NCBI GenBank assembly: GCA_965279115.1
Contig: OZ257137.1
Location: forward strand, 4,712,001-4,776,000
Direction of reading: 5' to 3'
DNA length: 64,000 nucleotides
Source of the DNA: JAEUOS01 sp965279115
GTDB taxonomy: Bacteria; Pseudomonadota; Gammaproteobacteria; Burkholderiales; JAEUOS01
Part shown: positions 17,621 through 26,081 of the stretch, one piece after another
Numbering within the stretch: position 1 is the first letter of the stretch
Layout: each line of letters starts with the position of its first letter
The notes under the pieces: generated by a model
Database searches by the model: none
What the model was told of the DNA's origin: nothing
What the model saw: only the letters and a program-made list of their open reading frames with translations
Translations under genes and position numbers: made by a program

Positions 17621-18171
17621 TGGGTGAACCGGAACCGGCGCAGGTGCGGGTGTGGGACCCGCTGGTGCGCCTTCTGCACTGGAGCCTGGTCGTCGCCATC
17701 GCGGTGGCATGGTTCACGCGCCACGGCGGCGGCCGGGTGCACGAAGTGGCAGGCTACGTGGTGATCGGTGTGGTGCTACTGCGCACCCTGTGGGGCTTCG
17801 CGGGGCCGCGCTATGCCCGCTTCACGCAGTTCGTGCGGGCGCCCGCGGCCACCTTGCGCTACGGCATGCAGGTGTTGTCCCGCCGCGAGCCGCGCCACCT
17901 TGGCCACAACCCGCTGGGCGCCTGGATGATCGTGGCCTTGCTCGCCGCCGCCTTGCTCGCCTCCGGCACCGGCTGGCTTTACACCACCGACCGCTTCTGG
18001 GGCGTGGAGTGGGTCGAGGAACTGCACGAGGGATTCTCGAACCTGATCCTCATGCTGGCCGGCCTGCATGTCGCCGGCGTGATCGTCGCGTCGCGGCGCC
18101 ACCGCGAAAACCTCGCGGCCGCGATGCTGCACGGCAACAAGCGCGCGCCCGGACCGGACGAAATTTCCTGA
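17620..18171 (+). CDS. Cytochrome b561-type membrane haem protein
   Basis: This 183-residue protein has four hydrophobic helices. Candidate haem-ligand histidines are in RLLHWSLVV (helix 1), GRVHEVAGYVV (helix 2), RHLGHNPLGAW (before helix 3) and LAGLHVAGVIVASRRH (helix 4), the pattern of the Ni-hydrogenase cytochrome b/b561 superfamily. It would pass electrons between the quinone pool and a periplasmic or soluble partner. It is coupled to the PepSY gene by a one-base overlap and lies downstream of an FNR-type box, suggesting low-oxygen expression. Confidence 0.9.
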   Translation: MGEPEPAQVRVWDPLVRLLHWSLVVAIAVAWFTRHGGGRVHEVAGYVVIGVVLLRTLWGFAGPRYARFTQFVRAPAATLRYGMQVLSRREPRHLGHNPLGAWMIVALLAAALLASGTGWLYTTDRFWGVEWVEELHEGFSNLILMLAGLHVAGVIVASRRHRENLAAAMLHGNKRAPGPDEIS

Positions 18172-18196
18172 AGTCGGCGTGATAACTTAGGTGCTT

Positions 18197-18214
18197 CGCC
18201 GCCGCATCGCGGCG
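18197..18214 (+). terminator. Small GC-rich hairpin after cytochrome b561 gene
   Basis: CGCCGC (18197-18202) and GCGGCG (18209-18214) form a 6-bp stem with a 6-nt loop 26 bases after the stop. No T-run; it may be a weak terminator or the 5' end of the next transcript. Confidence 0.3.
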
Positions 18215-18273
18215 CGCTTCAACCACGCAGGCACCAAGTCCTGCGGGCAGAAAAATTTCAAGGAGACAGCATC

Positions 18274-19260
18274 ATGCGAGTGGCGCGAATTGGCGCGTTT
18301 CTGGTGGCGCTTGGCACGGCAAGTGTCGCATCCACGACAGCCACGGCCCAGCAGGCCGCGGCGTTTCCGACCAAGCCCATCAAACTGGTGGTCACGGTCA
18401 ATCCCGGCAACACCGGCGACACCCGCTCACGCCAGATTGCGGAAAAGCTCGGCCCGCTCCTGGGCGGGCAAGTGGTGGTCGAAAACCGTCCGGGCGCCAG
18501 CGGCAACATCGCCGCCGAATTTGTGGCCCGCGCCCCGGCCGACGGTTACACCATCCTGATGGGGCACGTGTTCAACATGACGTGGAACCCGCACCTCCTC
18601 AAGATGAGCTTCGATCCGGTGAAGACGCTCACCGGCATCACCATGGTGTCGGCGGGGCCGCCGCTGCTGGTGGCGCATCCGAGCATGCCGTTCAACACGG
18701 TGGGCGAGATGATCGCCTTCGCCAAAGCCAATCCGGGCAAGCTCAACATGGGCGGCACCACCGGTGGCGTGGCGCATGTGGTCACCGAGATGATGAAGCA
18801 GTCCACCGGCGCCAATATCACCTTCGTGCCCTACAAGGCGGCCGGCGGCCAGATCACCACCGACCTGGTGTCCAACGTGATCCAGGTGTATTTCGACTGG
18901 ACCGTCACGCTACAGCAACTCATCAGTACCGGGCGGGTCAAGGCGCTGGGCGTGGCCAGCGACAAGCGCCTGTCCGCGGTGCCGAACATACCTACCTTCG
19001 CCGAAAGCGGTTATCCGGGCGGGCTCGATGTGCCCTCGTGGCAGGGCTTTTACGCACCCGTGGGCACACCGCCCGCCATTCTCGCGCGCATCGCCACTGA
19101 AACCGCCAAAGTGCTCAACATGCCCGACATCAAGCAGGCTTTCGAGTCCACCGGCGGGGTGATCGGCGGCAATTCGCCGGAGCAGTTCCAGGCCTTTACG
19201 CTGGCGGAATACGAGCGCTGGGGCAAGGTGATCCGGCAGGCGGGCATCCGCCTGGATTGA
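18274..19260 (+). CDS. Bug/TctC family receptor protein (copy 3)
   Basis: This 328-residue periplasmic receptor has signal segment FLVALGTASVASTTATA and a strong AAGGAG site upstream. Its first ligand loop reads VVTVNPGNTGDTRSR instead of the usual PxxPGGxxD, the most divergent first loop of the copies here, so its binding pocket is probably altered. VENRPGASGN, ADGYTILMG and FVPYKAAGGQITTDL are otherwise standard. It is a single gene, convergent (14-base gap) with a methyltransferase gene. Confidence 0.92.
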   Translation: MRVARIGAFLVALGTASVASTTATAQQAAAFPTKPIKLVVTVNPGNTGDTRSRQIAEKLGPLLGGQVVVENRPGASGNIAAEFVARAPADGYTILMGHVFNMTWNPHLLKMSFDPVKTLTGITMVSAGPPLLVAHPSMPFNTVGEMIAFAKANPGKLNMGGTTGGVAHVVTEMMKQSTGANITFVPYKAAGGQITTDLVSNVIQVYFDWTVTLQQLISTGRVKALGVASDKRLSAVPNIPTFAESGYPGGLDVPSWQGFYAPVGTPPAILARIATETAKVLNMPDIKQAFESTGGVIGGNSPEQFQAFTLAEYERWGKVIRQAGIRLD

Positions 19261-19274
19261 GGCTGCGGCGCGCG

Positions 19275-20099
19275 CTACTTCGTCGCCGTGCCGAGAATGG
19301 CGGCCACCGGAAATTGGTAGCCGCTGGCATCGCGATAGGGCGCCATGTTGCGCTCGACCGCCGAGTGGATGGCTGCTCTCTTGTCGGCCGGCTGTGAGCG
19401 CAGCGTGGTGGAAAGCCGCACCGTCCCGGCCTCGAGCATGCCGATGAGTTGAGTGGCGGATGCGAGCTGCAGATGCGTGCGGAGTATTTGCGCGCCGCAA
19501 TGTGCGACATCGAACCCGGCGTCCTTCAGCAGAGTCAGGCAGATGCCGGTTTGATTGACCGGGCCGCCTGGCGCCACGGGCAATGCGGCCCCGGCGTCGC
19601 CGGCCTCGCGTACCGCGCCGACCACGATTTGGTGCATCACATGGTCTTCCGGTGGCGCCCAGGTGGTGAAAGCCAGCCGTCCGCCGGGGCGCAACACCCG
19701 GCGCGCCTCGGCAAGCGCTCGCCCCGGCATGGGGAAGTGATGCAGGCCAAAGCCGATGACCACCGCGTCGAATGATGCGTCGGTGAAGGTCAGGGCCTCG
19801 GCGTCGCCTTCCCGAAACGTCAATGCGGGGTTGCGACGGCTCGCTTCTGCGACCATGTTGGGGGCGAAATCCACCCCGGTGACATGGGCGCCGCGCGCGG
19901 CTGCCGCTGCGCTCACCAGTCCCGGGCCGCAGGCGACGTCGAGAAGCGCCATGCCGGTATGCAGGCCGACCGAATCCAGAAGCGCCGGGATGAAGGCGCT
20001 GCTGATGCGCCCGAATGTATCGACGTAGGCGGGAGCGGCACGCTGCCAGCCGGCGTGTTCGAATTCGCCGTAGGGGTGACGGGTTGTGTCTTGGCTCAT
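19275..20099 (-). CDS. Class I SAM-dependent methyltransferase
   Basis: This 274-residue Rossmann methyltransferase has SAM motif I LLDVACGPG at 52-60, the acidic ribose-binding residue in VTGVDFAPNMV, motif with GDAEALTF, and post-motif HHFPMPGRALAEARRVLRPGGRLAFTTW. This is the Methyltransf_11/UbiE-like pattern. No substrate-specific region is recognisable. It is a single leftward gene, 63 bases downstream of the flavoprotein gene, so co-transcription is possible. Confidence 0.85.
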   Translation of the reverse strand: MSQDTTRHPYGEFEHAGWQRAAPAYVDTFGRISSAFIPALLDSVGLHTGMALLDVACGPGLVSAAAAARGAHVTGVDFAPNMVAEASRRNPALTFREGDAEALTFTDASFDAVVIGFGLHHFPMPGRALAEARRVLRPGGRLAFTTWAPPEDHVMHQIVVGAVREAGDAGAALPVAPGGPVNQTGICLTLLKDAGFDVAHCGAQILRTHLQLASATQLIGMLEAGTVRLSTTLRSQPADKRAAIHSAVERNMAPYRDASGYQFPVAAILGTATK

Positions 20100-20162
20100 T
20101 TGGTTTGCGTGAGGATGAATGTTGCGTGTCGCTGGACGCCTTGTTGACCGTGTTCCGGGAAA

Positions 20163-21068
20163 TCAGCCGCGTAACAAGGCCTGCGCGGAGTTGGCCGCCG
20201 CAATGCCTTCGGCGGTCGCGTCGGTGAGCATGCCGCCATAACCCGAGCGCACCGCGCCGGCGGCGAACACGCCCGGCATCGCGGTCTGCATCGCGGTGCC
20301 GGTCATGAGGAAACCCGCCGCGTCGCGCAGCACGGCGGCGGGCGCGAATTCGCAGGCCGGTTCAAGCCCGATGTAACCGAAAAAGCCGGCACAGGCGATT
20401 TCCGCCTGCGTGCCGTCGTCGCTGTTGCGCACGCGCACCGACTGGATCGTCTCGCTACCCATGATCGCCTCTGCCTGGGTGCGGAAGTGAACGCTGATGT
20501 TGGCGCACCCGGCAACCCGGTCGACCAGATGCGACCGCGCGCTGAAGTTCGCACCGCGATGCACCAGGTGAACCTGGCGGGCGAATTCGGCCAGCACCAG
20601 CGCTTCCTGCAAGGCGGAATCGCCGCCACCGACCACCACCACATCCTGGTTCTGGTACAGCGGGCCATCGCAATCCGCGCAGCGCGAAACGCCGCGCTCC
20701 TCGAATTCGGCTTCGCCGGGGATGCCCAGCCGCTTCAGGCGTGCGCCGGAAGCGATGATGACTGCCCCGGCATGATGGTCGCCACCATCGCTTTGCACCA
20801 CCAGTCCGTCTGTGCCGGCGCGGATCGCCGTGGCGGTCGCGGTGATGTTCTGTGCGCCCAGGCTGCGCGCTTCACTTAGAAGGTCGGTGGCCAGGTCCAT
20901 ACCGCTACCGGAGATATCGCCGTCGAGGTGATTGATGTTGAGCACCAGTCCGCCGTAAAAGTTGCCTTCCATGATCGCGGTACTCAGGCCGGACCGCGCC
21001 GCCTGCAAGGCTGCATTGATCCCCGTGATACCGGAACCAATCACGACTACATCGAAGTGTTTTGACAT
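20163..21068 (-). CDS. Thioredoxin-reductase-like FAD/NAD(P)-binding oxidoreductase
   Basis: This 301-residue two-dinucleotide-domain flavoprotein has FAD loop GSGITG at 11-16, the redox-active pair C130-A-D-C133 and NADPH loop GGGDSA at 147-152, then GVFAAGAVRSGYGG near the C-terminus. This is the compact low-molecular-weight thioredoxin reductase layout, with CADC in place of the usual CATC. No thioredoxin gene is adjacent, so it may reduce another small redox partner. Followed by the methyltransferase gene on the same strand. Confidence 0.85.
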   Translation of the reverse strand: MSKHFDVVVIGSGITGINAALQAARSGLSTAIMEGNFYGGLVLNINHLDGDISGSGMDLATDLLSEARSLGAQNITATATAIRAGTDGLVVQSDGGDHHAGAVIIASGARLKRLGIPGEAEFEERGVSRCADCDGPLYQNQDVVVVGGGDSALQEALVLAEFARQVHLVHRGANFSARSHLVDRVAGCANISVHFRTQAEAIMGSETIQSVRVRNSDDGTQAEIACAGFFGYIGLEPACEFAPAAVLRDAAGFLMTGTAMQTAMPGVFAAGAVRSGYGGMLTDATAEGIAAANSAQALLRG

Positions 21069-21174
21069 GGCGAAGAAAAGTTTACCGGGGTTCGATCACG
21101 GCCAGGCCGGTCGGATTGCCATAAGTTTCACACTGTGAAAGCCGTCGTGCGCTCGACGCGACCGGATGTGCGGC

Positions 21175-21651
21175 CTACACCCCGGCATCCGCGTCTTCGT
21201 CCGGGCGCTTGAATGCAACTCCGATCTTGAACACGCCCGAGGCGCGCATCACCGGCGTGCCGTCGGCGCGAACCAGGCATTGGGCGAACACCATGTTGCG
21301 CGTCACCCGCAGCAGGTCGGTGCGCGCCTCGATCCACGAGCCTGCGGGTGCGGGAGCAAGAAAATCCGCCGTGAGGTTGATGGTCGGAAGAAAATAGCCG
21401 AGCTTGCCCTGGTAGCTGGCGGAAAGCACCATCGCCATGTCCACGAAGGCGAGCAGCATGCCGCCATGGCAGATGCCGGTCGGGTTGCAATGGCGCCGCT
21501 CGACCCTAAGGCCGAGCACGAACTGTTCGCCGTCGCGCTTGCGGTAAAGCGGGCCGTTGATGCCGATGAACATGTCGTCGGGGCCGCCGGTGAGCGGTTT
21601 GAACCCGGCGGGTATGCCGCCTTCGGAAGCAGGAGTTGGCGTGGAAGTCAC
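21175..21651 (-). CDS. PaaI-family hotdog thioesterase
   Basis: This 158-residue hotdog-fold protein contains GICHGGMLLAFVDMAMVLSA, the PaaI-type HGG active-site helix, and FLPTINLTADFLAPAPAGSWIEA, the standard central strands. Such enzymes release CoA from acyl- or aryl-CoA esters, rescuing stalled intermediates. It is a single leftward gene divergent from a Bug receptor. This fits a region rich in CoA-ester metabolism. Confidence 0.85.
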   Translation of the reverse strand: MTSTPTPASEGGIPAGFKPLTGGPDDMFIGINGPLYRKRDGEQFVLGLRVERRHCNPTGICHGGMLLAFVDMAMVLSASYQGKLGYFLPTINLTADFLAPAPAGSWIEARTDLLRVTRNMVFAQCLVRADGTPVMRASGVFKIGVAFKRPDEDADAGV

Positions 21652-21689
21652 GTTCCCGGATATTCGATTAGCTGAACGTCTATTCTACA

Positions 21690-21718
21690 TTGACAATCCC
21701 GAAGCCCGTGCCTAACAT
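21690..21718 (+). promoter_or_regulatory. Sigma-70-type promoter for the Bug gene at 21798
   Basis: A perfect -35 TTGACA (21690-21695), a 17-bp spacer and a TAACAT -10 (21713-21718) form one of the best vegetative promoter matches in the window. The implied start near 21725 leaves a 5' leader of about 70 bases before ATG 21798. Confidence 0.6.
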
Positions 21719-21797
21719 CCGGCAGCACGCCAGCGCCTGAATCAGGAAGACAGCGGGCCGTGGCACACTGGCAGGCAAACAACCAATGGAGACGACC

Positions 21798-22784
21798 ATG
21801 ATTCACAAACTGCTGCGCCCCTTGTGGTGTGCGGTCCTGGCAGCCGGCCTGTGCGGTGCCAGCGGCGTTGCGCTCGGACAGGCTCGCTATCCCGACAAGC
21901 CGGTGCGCATGATCGTGCCGGCGCCGCCCGGCAGCGGGCCGGACGCGATCGGACGCCTGCTCGCCGCCAAGCTCACCGAGGCCTGGGGGCAGTCGGTGGT
22001 CGTCGACAACGTGGTCGGCGCCGGCGGCAATCTTGGTCATGACCGCGGCGCCAAGGCGCCGGCGGACGGCTATACCATGCTGATGGGCCTGATCGGCCCG
22101 ATGTCGGTGAGCGTCAGCCTGGGTGAGAAGATGCCTTTCGACCCAGTCAAGGACCTCGCGCCGGTGACCTTGCTGATCCGCCTGGCCAACATCCTGGCGG
22201 TGCATCCGTCGGTGCCGGTCAAGGACCTGCGCGAACTCATCGCCTATGCGAAGGCCAATCCGGGCAAGCTGCGCTACGGATATCCGGGATCGGGCACGTC
22301 GAATCATTTGTCGGCCGAGCAGTTCAACATGATGGCGGGCGTCAAGACCAGCGGCGTGCCCTACAAGGCCAGCTCGCAGATGACCACCGACCTGCTGGGC
22401 GGCCATATCGAAATGATGTTCCACAATGCGCCGGTGGTGCTGCCGCATGTGCGCTCCGGCGCCCTGCGCGGGATCGCCATCACCGGCCCGCAGCGCAATG
22501 CCGCTGCACCCGACATTCCGACCCTGAACGAGGCTGGCGTGCCGGGCTACGAAGTCACCGCGTGGTACGCGATGTACGTGCCGGCCGGCACGCCGGCTCC
22601 CATCATCGCGCGGCTCAACACCGACATCGCGAAGGCGCTGGCCCTGCCTGATGTCAAGACCTGGATCGAGGCGCAGGCGGGCGTGGGCGGCGGCGGCAGC
22701 CCGGAGGCGCTGGCCGCTTTCCAGGCCGCCGAAACCGTGAAGTGGCGCAACCTCATCAAGGCCGCGGACATCAAGCCGCAGTAG
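21798..22784 (+). CDS. Bug/TctC family receptor protein (copy 4)
   Basis: This 328-residue periplasmic receptor has signal region LLRPLWCAVLAAGLCGASGVALG. The first loop is VPAPPGSGPDAIGR and the second VDNVVGAGGNLG, with standard GVPYKASSQMTTDLL later. ATG 21798 is chosen over the in-frame ATG 21786 because GGAG (21788-21791) is correctly spaced for it. A strong promoter precedes it. It is convergent with the iclR gene of the catabolic cluster and may serve that pathway. Confidence 0.92.
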   Translation: MIHKLLRPLWCAVLAAGLCGASGVALGQARYPDKPVRMIVPAPPGSGPDAIGRLLAAKLTEAWGQSVVVDNVVGAGGNLGHDRGAKAPADGYTMLMGLIGPMSVSVSLGEKMPFDPVKDLAPVTLLIRLANILAVHPSVPVKDLRELIAYAKANPGKLRYGYPGSGTSNHLSAEQFNMMAGVKTSGVPYKASSQMTTDLLGGHIEMMFHNAPVVLPHVRSGALRGIAITGPQRNAAAPDIPTLNEAGVPGYEVTAWYAMYVPAGTPAPIIARLNTDIAKALALPDVKTWIEAQAGVGGGGSPEALAAFQAAETVKWRNLIKAADIKPQ

Positions 22785-22810
22785 TCAACCCGGAACGACG
22801 CGGCGGCCGG

Positions 22811-23566
22811 TCATTTCAGGCCGCGCAGCCGCGCCGTCAGGCGCGCGGCCGCATCGCGGGTATCGCGCTCCAGCGTGGCGCGCAGCTTGTCGTTGATCTG
22901 CTCGGACACGGCCACAATCGAGATGGCGCGCTGGGTCTGGTCGGCGCCGCCGACCAGGGCGGCCACGATGGTGAAGCCGCAAATGTAGTTGCCGCGGTCG
23001 ACCGCGAAGCCGTTTTCCCGTGCCGCATCGACTTCGCGCAGCCAGGCATCGAAGCTGGGTGGGGCCTGCCACTTGAGCGCCGCAAAGCGTTGCCTGAGTT
23101 GCGCCTGGGTGAGCCCGGAGTGTGCCGCCACGCAACGACCGGTGGCGCTGATGTAGGCCGGGAAACGGCTGCCGACCCCGACCTGGATCTGCAGGAAGGT
23201 CGGCGCCTGGGCCACAGCCACCACCACCATGCGTTCGCGGGCGTCTAGTTCGACGGCGGTGCCGGTGGCGCCATAGCGGGCGGCGATGACTTCGAGCTCG
23301 GGCTGGACCAGCGCGGCGAAATGGTTGCGCCCCAGCATGTCGTGCGCCAGCGTGAGCAGGCCCAGCCCGAGGGAGTACTGCTTGGTCTTCGGGTCGGTCT
23401 GCACCAGGCCGTCCTCGGCCAGGGCGCGCAGGATGTGCAGGCAGGAACTGGGGGCGACGTCGAGTTCGCGCGCGATGGCGTTCACGCCGAGCGCCTCGCC
23501 ACGGTTGGCCAGCAGCTTGAGAATGCTGATGGCGCGCGATACCGCGGGGGCCTGGTGGGTGCTCAT
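22811..23566 (-). CDS. IclR family transcriptional regulator
   Basis: This 251-residue regulator has an N-terminal winged helix-turn-helix (AISILKLLANRGEALGVNAIARELDVAPSSCLHILRALAEDGLV, about residues 9-55) and a C-terminal GAF-like effector domain. The start at 23566 has GAAGG upstream; a longer frame from 23605 is less likely. It is the last gene of the leftward operon CaiB - SDR - acyl-CoA hydrolase - iclR. IclR proteins often control the operon they belong to and its divergent partner, so the gap 27291-27403 is the likely target. The effector is probably a pathway intermediate; this is inference. Confidence 0.9.
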   Translation of the reverse strand: MSTHQAPAVSRAISILKLLANRGEALGVNAIARELDVAPSSCLHILRALAEDGLVQTDPKTKQYSLGLGLLTLAHDMLGRNHFAALVQPELEVIAARYGATGTAVELDARERMVVVAVAQAPTFLQIQVGVGSRFPAYISATGRCVAAHSGLTQAQLRQRFAALKWQAPPSFDAWLREVDAARENGFAVDRGNYICGFTIVAALVGGADQTQRAISIVAVSEQINDKLRATLERDTRDAAARLTARLRGLK

Positions 23567-23614
23567 GGTGCCTTCGGGTGGGGTTTTGTTCGGGGTGGCC
23601 GGCATGACTGGGCG

Positions 23615-24901
23615 CTATCGTACCGGGTTGGCGCCGCCGCCACGGGCCCCGGCGATGCCGCGGGCTTCGCGCTCGAGCGCTTCGCGATGCTCCGGCGCCG
23701 CGATGGCGATCATGGCGCGGATGCGCTCCGACAGCGCCAGACCGCGCAGCCGCGCGACGCCATGCTCGGTGGCGATCACGTCGACATCACTGCGCGCGGT
23801 GGTCACCGGCCCGGAAAGGCGCGCGACGATGCGCGAAGCCGGCCCGGCGGTGGCGGGCAGGGCGATGATCGAAACCCCGCCCGGTGAAAGTGTCGCGGCC
23901 CGCACGTAGTCGACCTGCCCGCCGACCGCGCCGACATAGTCGCTGCCGAGCGCTTCGGCGTTGACCTGGCCGGTCAAGTCGACTTCCAGCGCCGAATTGA
24001 TCGACACCAGGCGCTGCAATTTCGCCAGCGCGGCTGCACCGTGGGTGTAGTCGGCCGGGCACAGGCGCAGCGCCGGGTTGCGGTGCGCGAAGCGGTAAAG
24101 GCGCTGCGTGCCGGCGAGCACACCGGTGATGGTCACGCCCGCGTCCACGCCCTTGTGTGCGTTGCTGACGGCGCCGCATTCCATCAGGTCGACAACGGCG
24201 TCGCTGATCATGCCGGAATGCACGCCGAGGTCGCGACGCGAGGTGAGTTGGCCCAGGATCGCCTCGGGAATGGCGCCTATGCCCATCTGAAGGGTGGCGC
24301 GGTCCGGGATCAGGGCGTCCACATGCGCGGCGATACGTCGCTCTATCTCGCCCACCCGGGCAGCCGGGACCTCGATCAAGGCGCGATCGGTTTCAAGCGC
24401 GAAGTCGATCTCGTGCGCCAGGAGCGGCGCCTCGCACGGTGTCTGCGGGGTGTTCGCATTGATCTCGGCCACCACCACGCGGGCGCGCGCGATCGCCGCG
24501 CGCATGTAGTCGGCGGCCAGCCCGAAGCTGTACTCGCCGCGTTCATTCGGCGGGCTCACCTGCAGCAGCAGCACGTCGCAGGCGATGCGGCCTTCGCGCA
24601 GCAGCTGCGGCACCTGCGAAAAATGACAGGGCAGCACATCCATGCTGCCGCTGCGCAGCAGCTGCCGGTGCGTGACCGCGCCGCCAATGCCGAAAAAGCC
24701 GATATGGTCGGCATGTTCGGCGCTGAAAGTCCTGCTGAAACCGACGCCCAGCATTACCTTGAGCGGGCCCAGGACGGCGCGCTGCGCGACCAGCGCCTCG
24801 CTCAGGGTGAGGGGTTCGGCGGCGGCCTCGCCGATCAGCACGGTATCGCCGGGGCGCACGATGCCGTGCAGGTCCGGCTGGTCGCGGGAAAGCATTTTCA
24901 T
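23615..24901 (-). CDS. Acetyl-CoA hydrolase/4-hydroxybutyrate CoA-transferase family protein
   Basis: This 428-residue class I-type CoA-transferase (AcetylCoA_hydro family) has the N-domain GDTVLIGEAAAEPLTLSEAL and the C-domain GIGAIPEAILGQL. The active-site segment NSALEVDLTGQVNAE contains the expected catalytic Glu, followed by GGQVDYVRAA and GVARLRGLALSERI. It would move CoA between an acyl-CoA and a free acid, or hydrolyse an acyl-CoA. It is third in the leftward operon after CaiB and the SDR, and iclR follows after 48 bases. Confidence 0.9.
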   Translation of the reverse strand: MKMLSRDQPDLHGIVRPGDTVLIGEAAAEPLTLSEALVAQRAVLGPLKVMLGVGFSRTFSAEHADHIGFFGIGGAVTHRQLLRSGSMDVLPCHFSQVPQLLREGRIACDVLLLQVSPPNERGEYSFGLAADYMRAAIARARVVVAEINANTPQTPCEAPLLAHEIDFALETDRALIEVPAARVGEIERRIAAHVDALIPDRATLQMGIGAIPEAILGQLTSRRDLGVHSGMISDAVVDLMECGAVSNAHKGVDAGVTITGVLAGTQRLYRFAHRNPALRLCPADYTHGAAALAKLQRLVSINSALEVDLTGQVNAEALGSDYVGAVGGQVDYVRAATLSPGGVSIIALPATAGPASRIVARLSGPVTTARSDVDVIATEHGVARLRGLALSERIRAMIAIAAPEHREALEREARGIAGARGGGANPVR

Positions 24902-24931
24902 GGGATGGATTCGTGTGGGTAGGCGCGAATT

Positions 24932-26077
24932 TCAGTATGGCCGATAGGTGCCGTCGCGCGGCGCATCGGGGCGCTTCCACGGCTCGTTGGGCGTTTTCGG
25001 GTGACGGTAGATATGGGCGGGCGGCGGCAATGGATAGTCGACCGCCGCCATGCCGCCGCGGCAGGCCTGCCAGTTCGCGATCAGCCGGTCCTCGCGGGCG
25101 TAGTCGAACGGGTCGCCCAGCTGTATGGCGGCTTCGCCGTCCGGCGCGGGCTGGTTCGCCACCAGCCAGTCGACGCTGCGGCGCATCGCCTCGTCCCCGG
25201 CCACCACATCGCGGTAGCCGAGTTCGTCCCGCACCCGGTGGGTGTCGCGGATGCGGTGGGTACGCGAATGGCGCCACAGCACATGGCAGGGCAGGGCCAG
25301 GTCCCAGGGCATGTCGATGAACTCGAACTCGTGATTGAGGTGATGCGCGATGGCCTCGATGCGCGCGCGCATGGTGTAGAGCCTTTCGTCGGCCACGGTG
25401 TAGCGCCGGCCCGCCGCAACCTCGGGCTGATCGACCGCCAAGAGGGTCGCGTGCGCGGCGTTTTCCACATACGCCCGGCTTTCCACCTTGATGCCGCCGT
25501 CGGCGATGATGATCTGGCGCCGGCCGTCGAGGATGCGGCGCACGATGCACCAGTCCTGCGGGCCGGGCTGGCGCGGGCCATACAGGATCGGGTAGCCGAT
25601 GTAGGTGGCGTTGTAGTGGCCGGCCGCGTGCGCGGCGAACAGCGCCGCCTCGGCCTGGGCCATGCGGAAGCCGAACTTGTTCGCTTCCGCATTGGTTTCC
25701 ACCACCGTGGAGGCTTCATCGACGTTGACATGCTGTCCCAGCGGCCCCCAGCCGGGATCCTGCGGGCCGGCCGCGGTGCCGGTGGCGCCGCCCAGCGCGA
25801 TCAGGCGGCCGGTATGGCCCTTGAGCACATCGGCGGCCAGTTGCAGGCGCCCGTAGCCGAAGATCACCAGGTCCCAGCTGCGCTTGCCGATGGCCGCTTC
25901 GAAGGTTTCGCGGAAATGCGGGTCGTTGTGGATATGCTCGATCTCGCGCTTGAATTCCACCTCATGGAAGCCGCTGTGGAAGATCGTCACCTCATAGCCC
26001 CGGTCGATCAGTCCGTTGACGATGAAGGGGCCGGTCGGGCCGGTGCCGCCTACGACCAGTGCTGTTTTCGTGCTCAT
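24932..26077 (-). CDS. NAD-dependent epimerase/dehydratase-like protein (extended SDR)
   Basis: This 381-residue protein begins TALVVGGTGPTGPFIVNGLIDRGYEVTIF, an NAD(P)-binding extended-SDR loop, and has GYPILYGPRQPGPQDW and ADGGIKVESRAYVENAAHATLLAVD as in sugar epimerases. No canonical YxxxK active pair is visible; the expected region reads NKFGFRMAQAEAA. It may therefore be a non-classical oxidoreductase or a catalytically altered member. It is separated by 4 bases from the upstream CaiB gene and 30 bases from the downstream hydrolase gene, so it is part of the leftward catabolic operon. Confidence 0.8.
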   Translation of the reverse strand: MSTKTALVVGGTGPTGPFIVNGLIDRGYEVTIFHSGFHEVEFKREIEHIHNDPHFRETFEAAIGKRSWDLVIFGYGRLQLAADVLKGHTGRLIALGGATGTAAGPQDPGWGPLGQHVNVDEASTVVETNAEANKFGFRMAQAEAALFAAHAAGHYNATYIGYPILYGPRQPGPQDWCIVRRILDGRRQIIIADGGIKVESRAYVENAAHATLLAVDQPEVAAGRRYTVADERLYTMRARIEAIAHHLNHEFEFIDMPWDLALPCHVLWRHSRTHRIRDTHRVRDELGYRDVVAGDEAMRRSVDWLVANQPAPDGEAAIQLGDPFDYAREDRLIANWQACRGGMAAVDYPLPPPAHIYRHPKTPNEPWKRPDAPRDGTYRPY

Positions 26078-26081
26078 GCGC

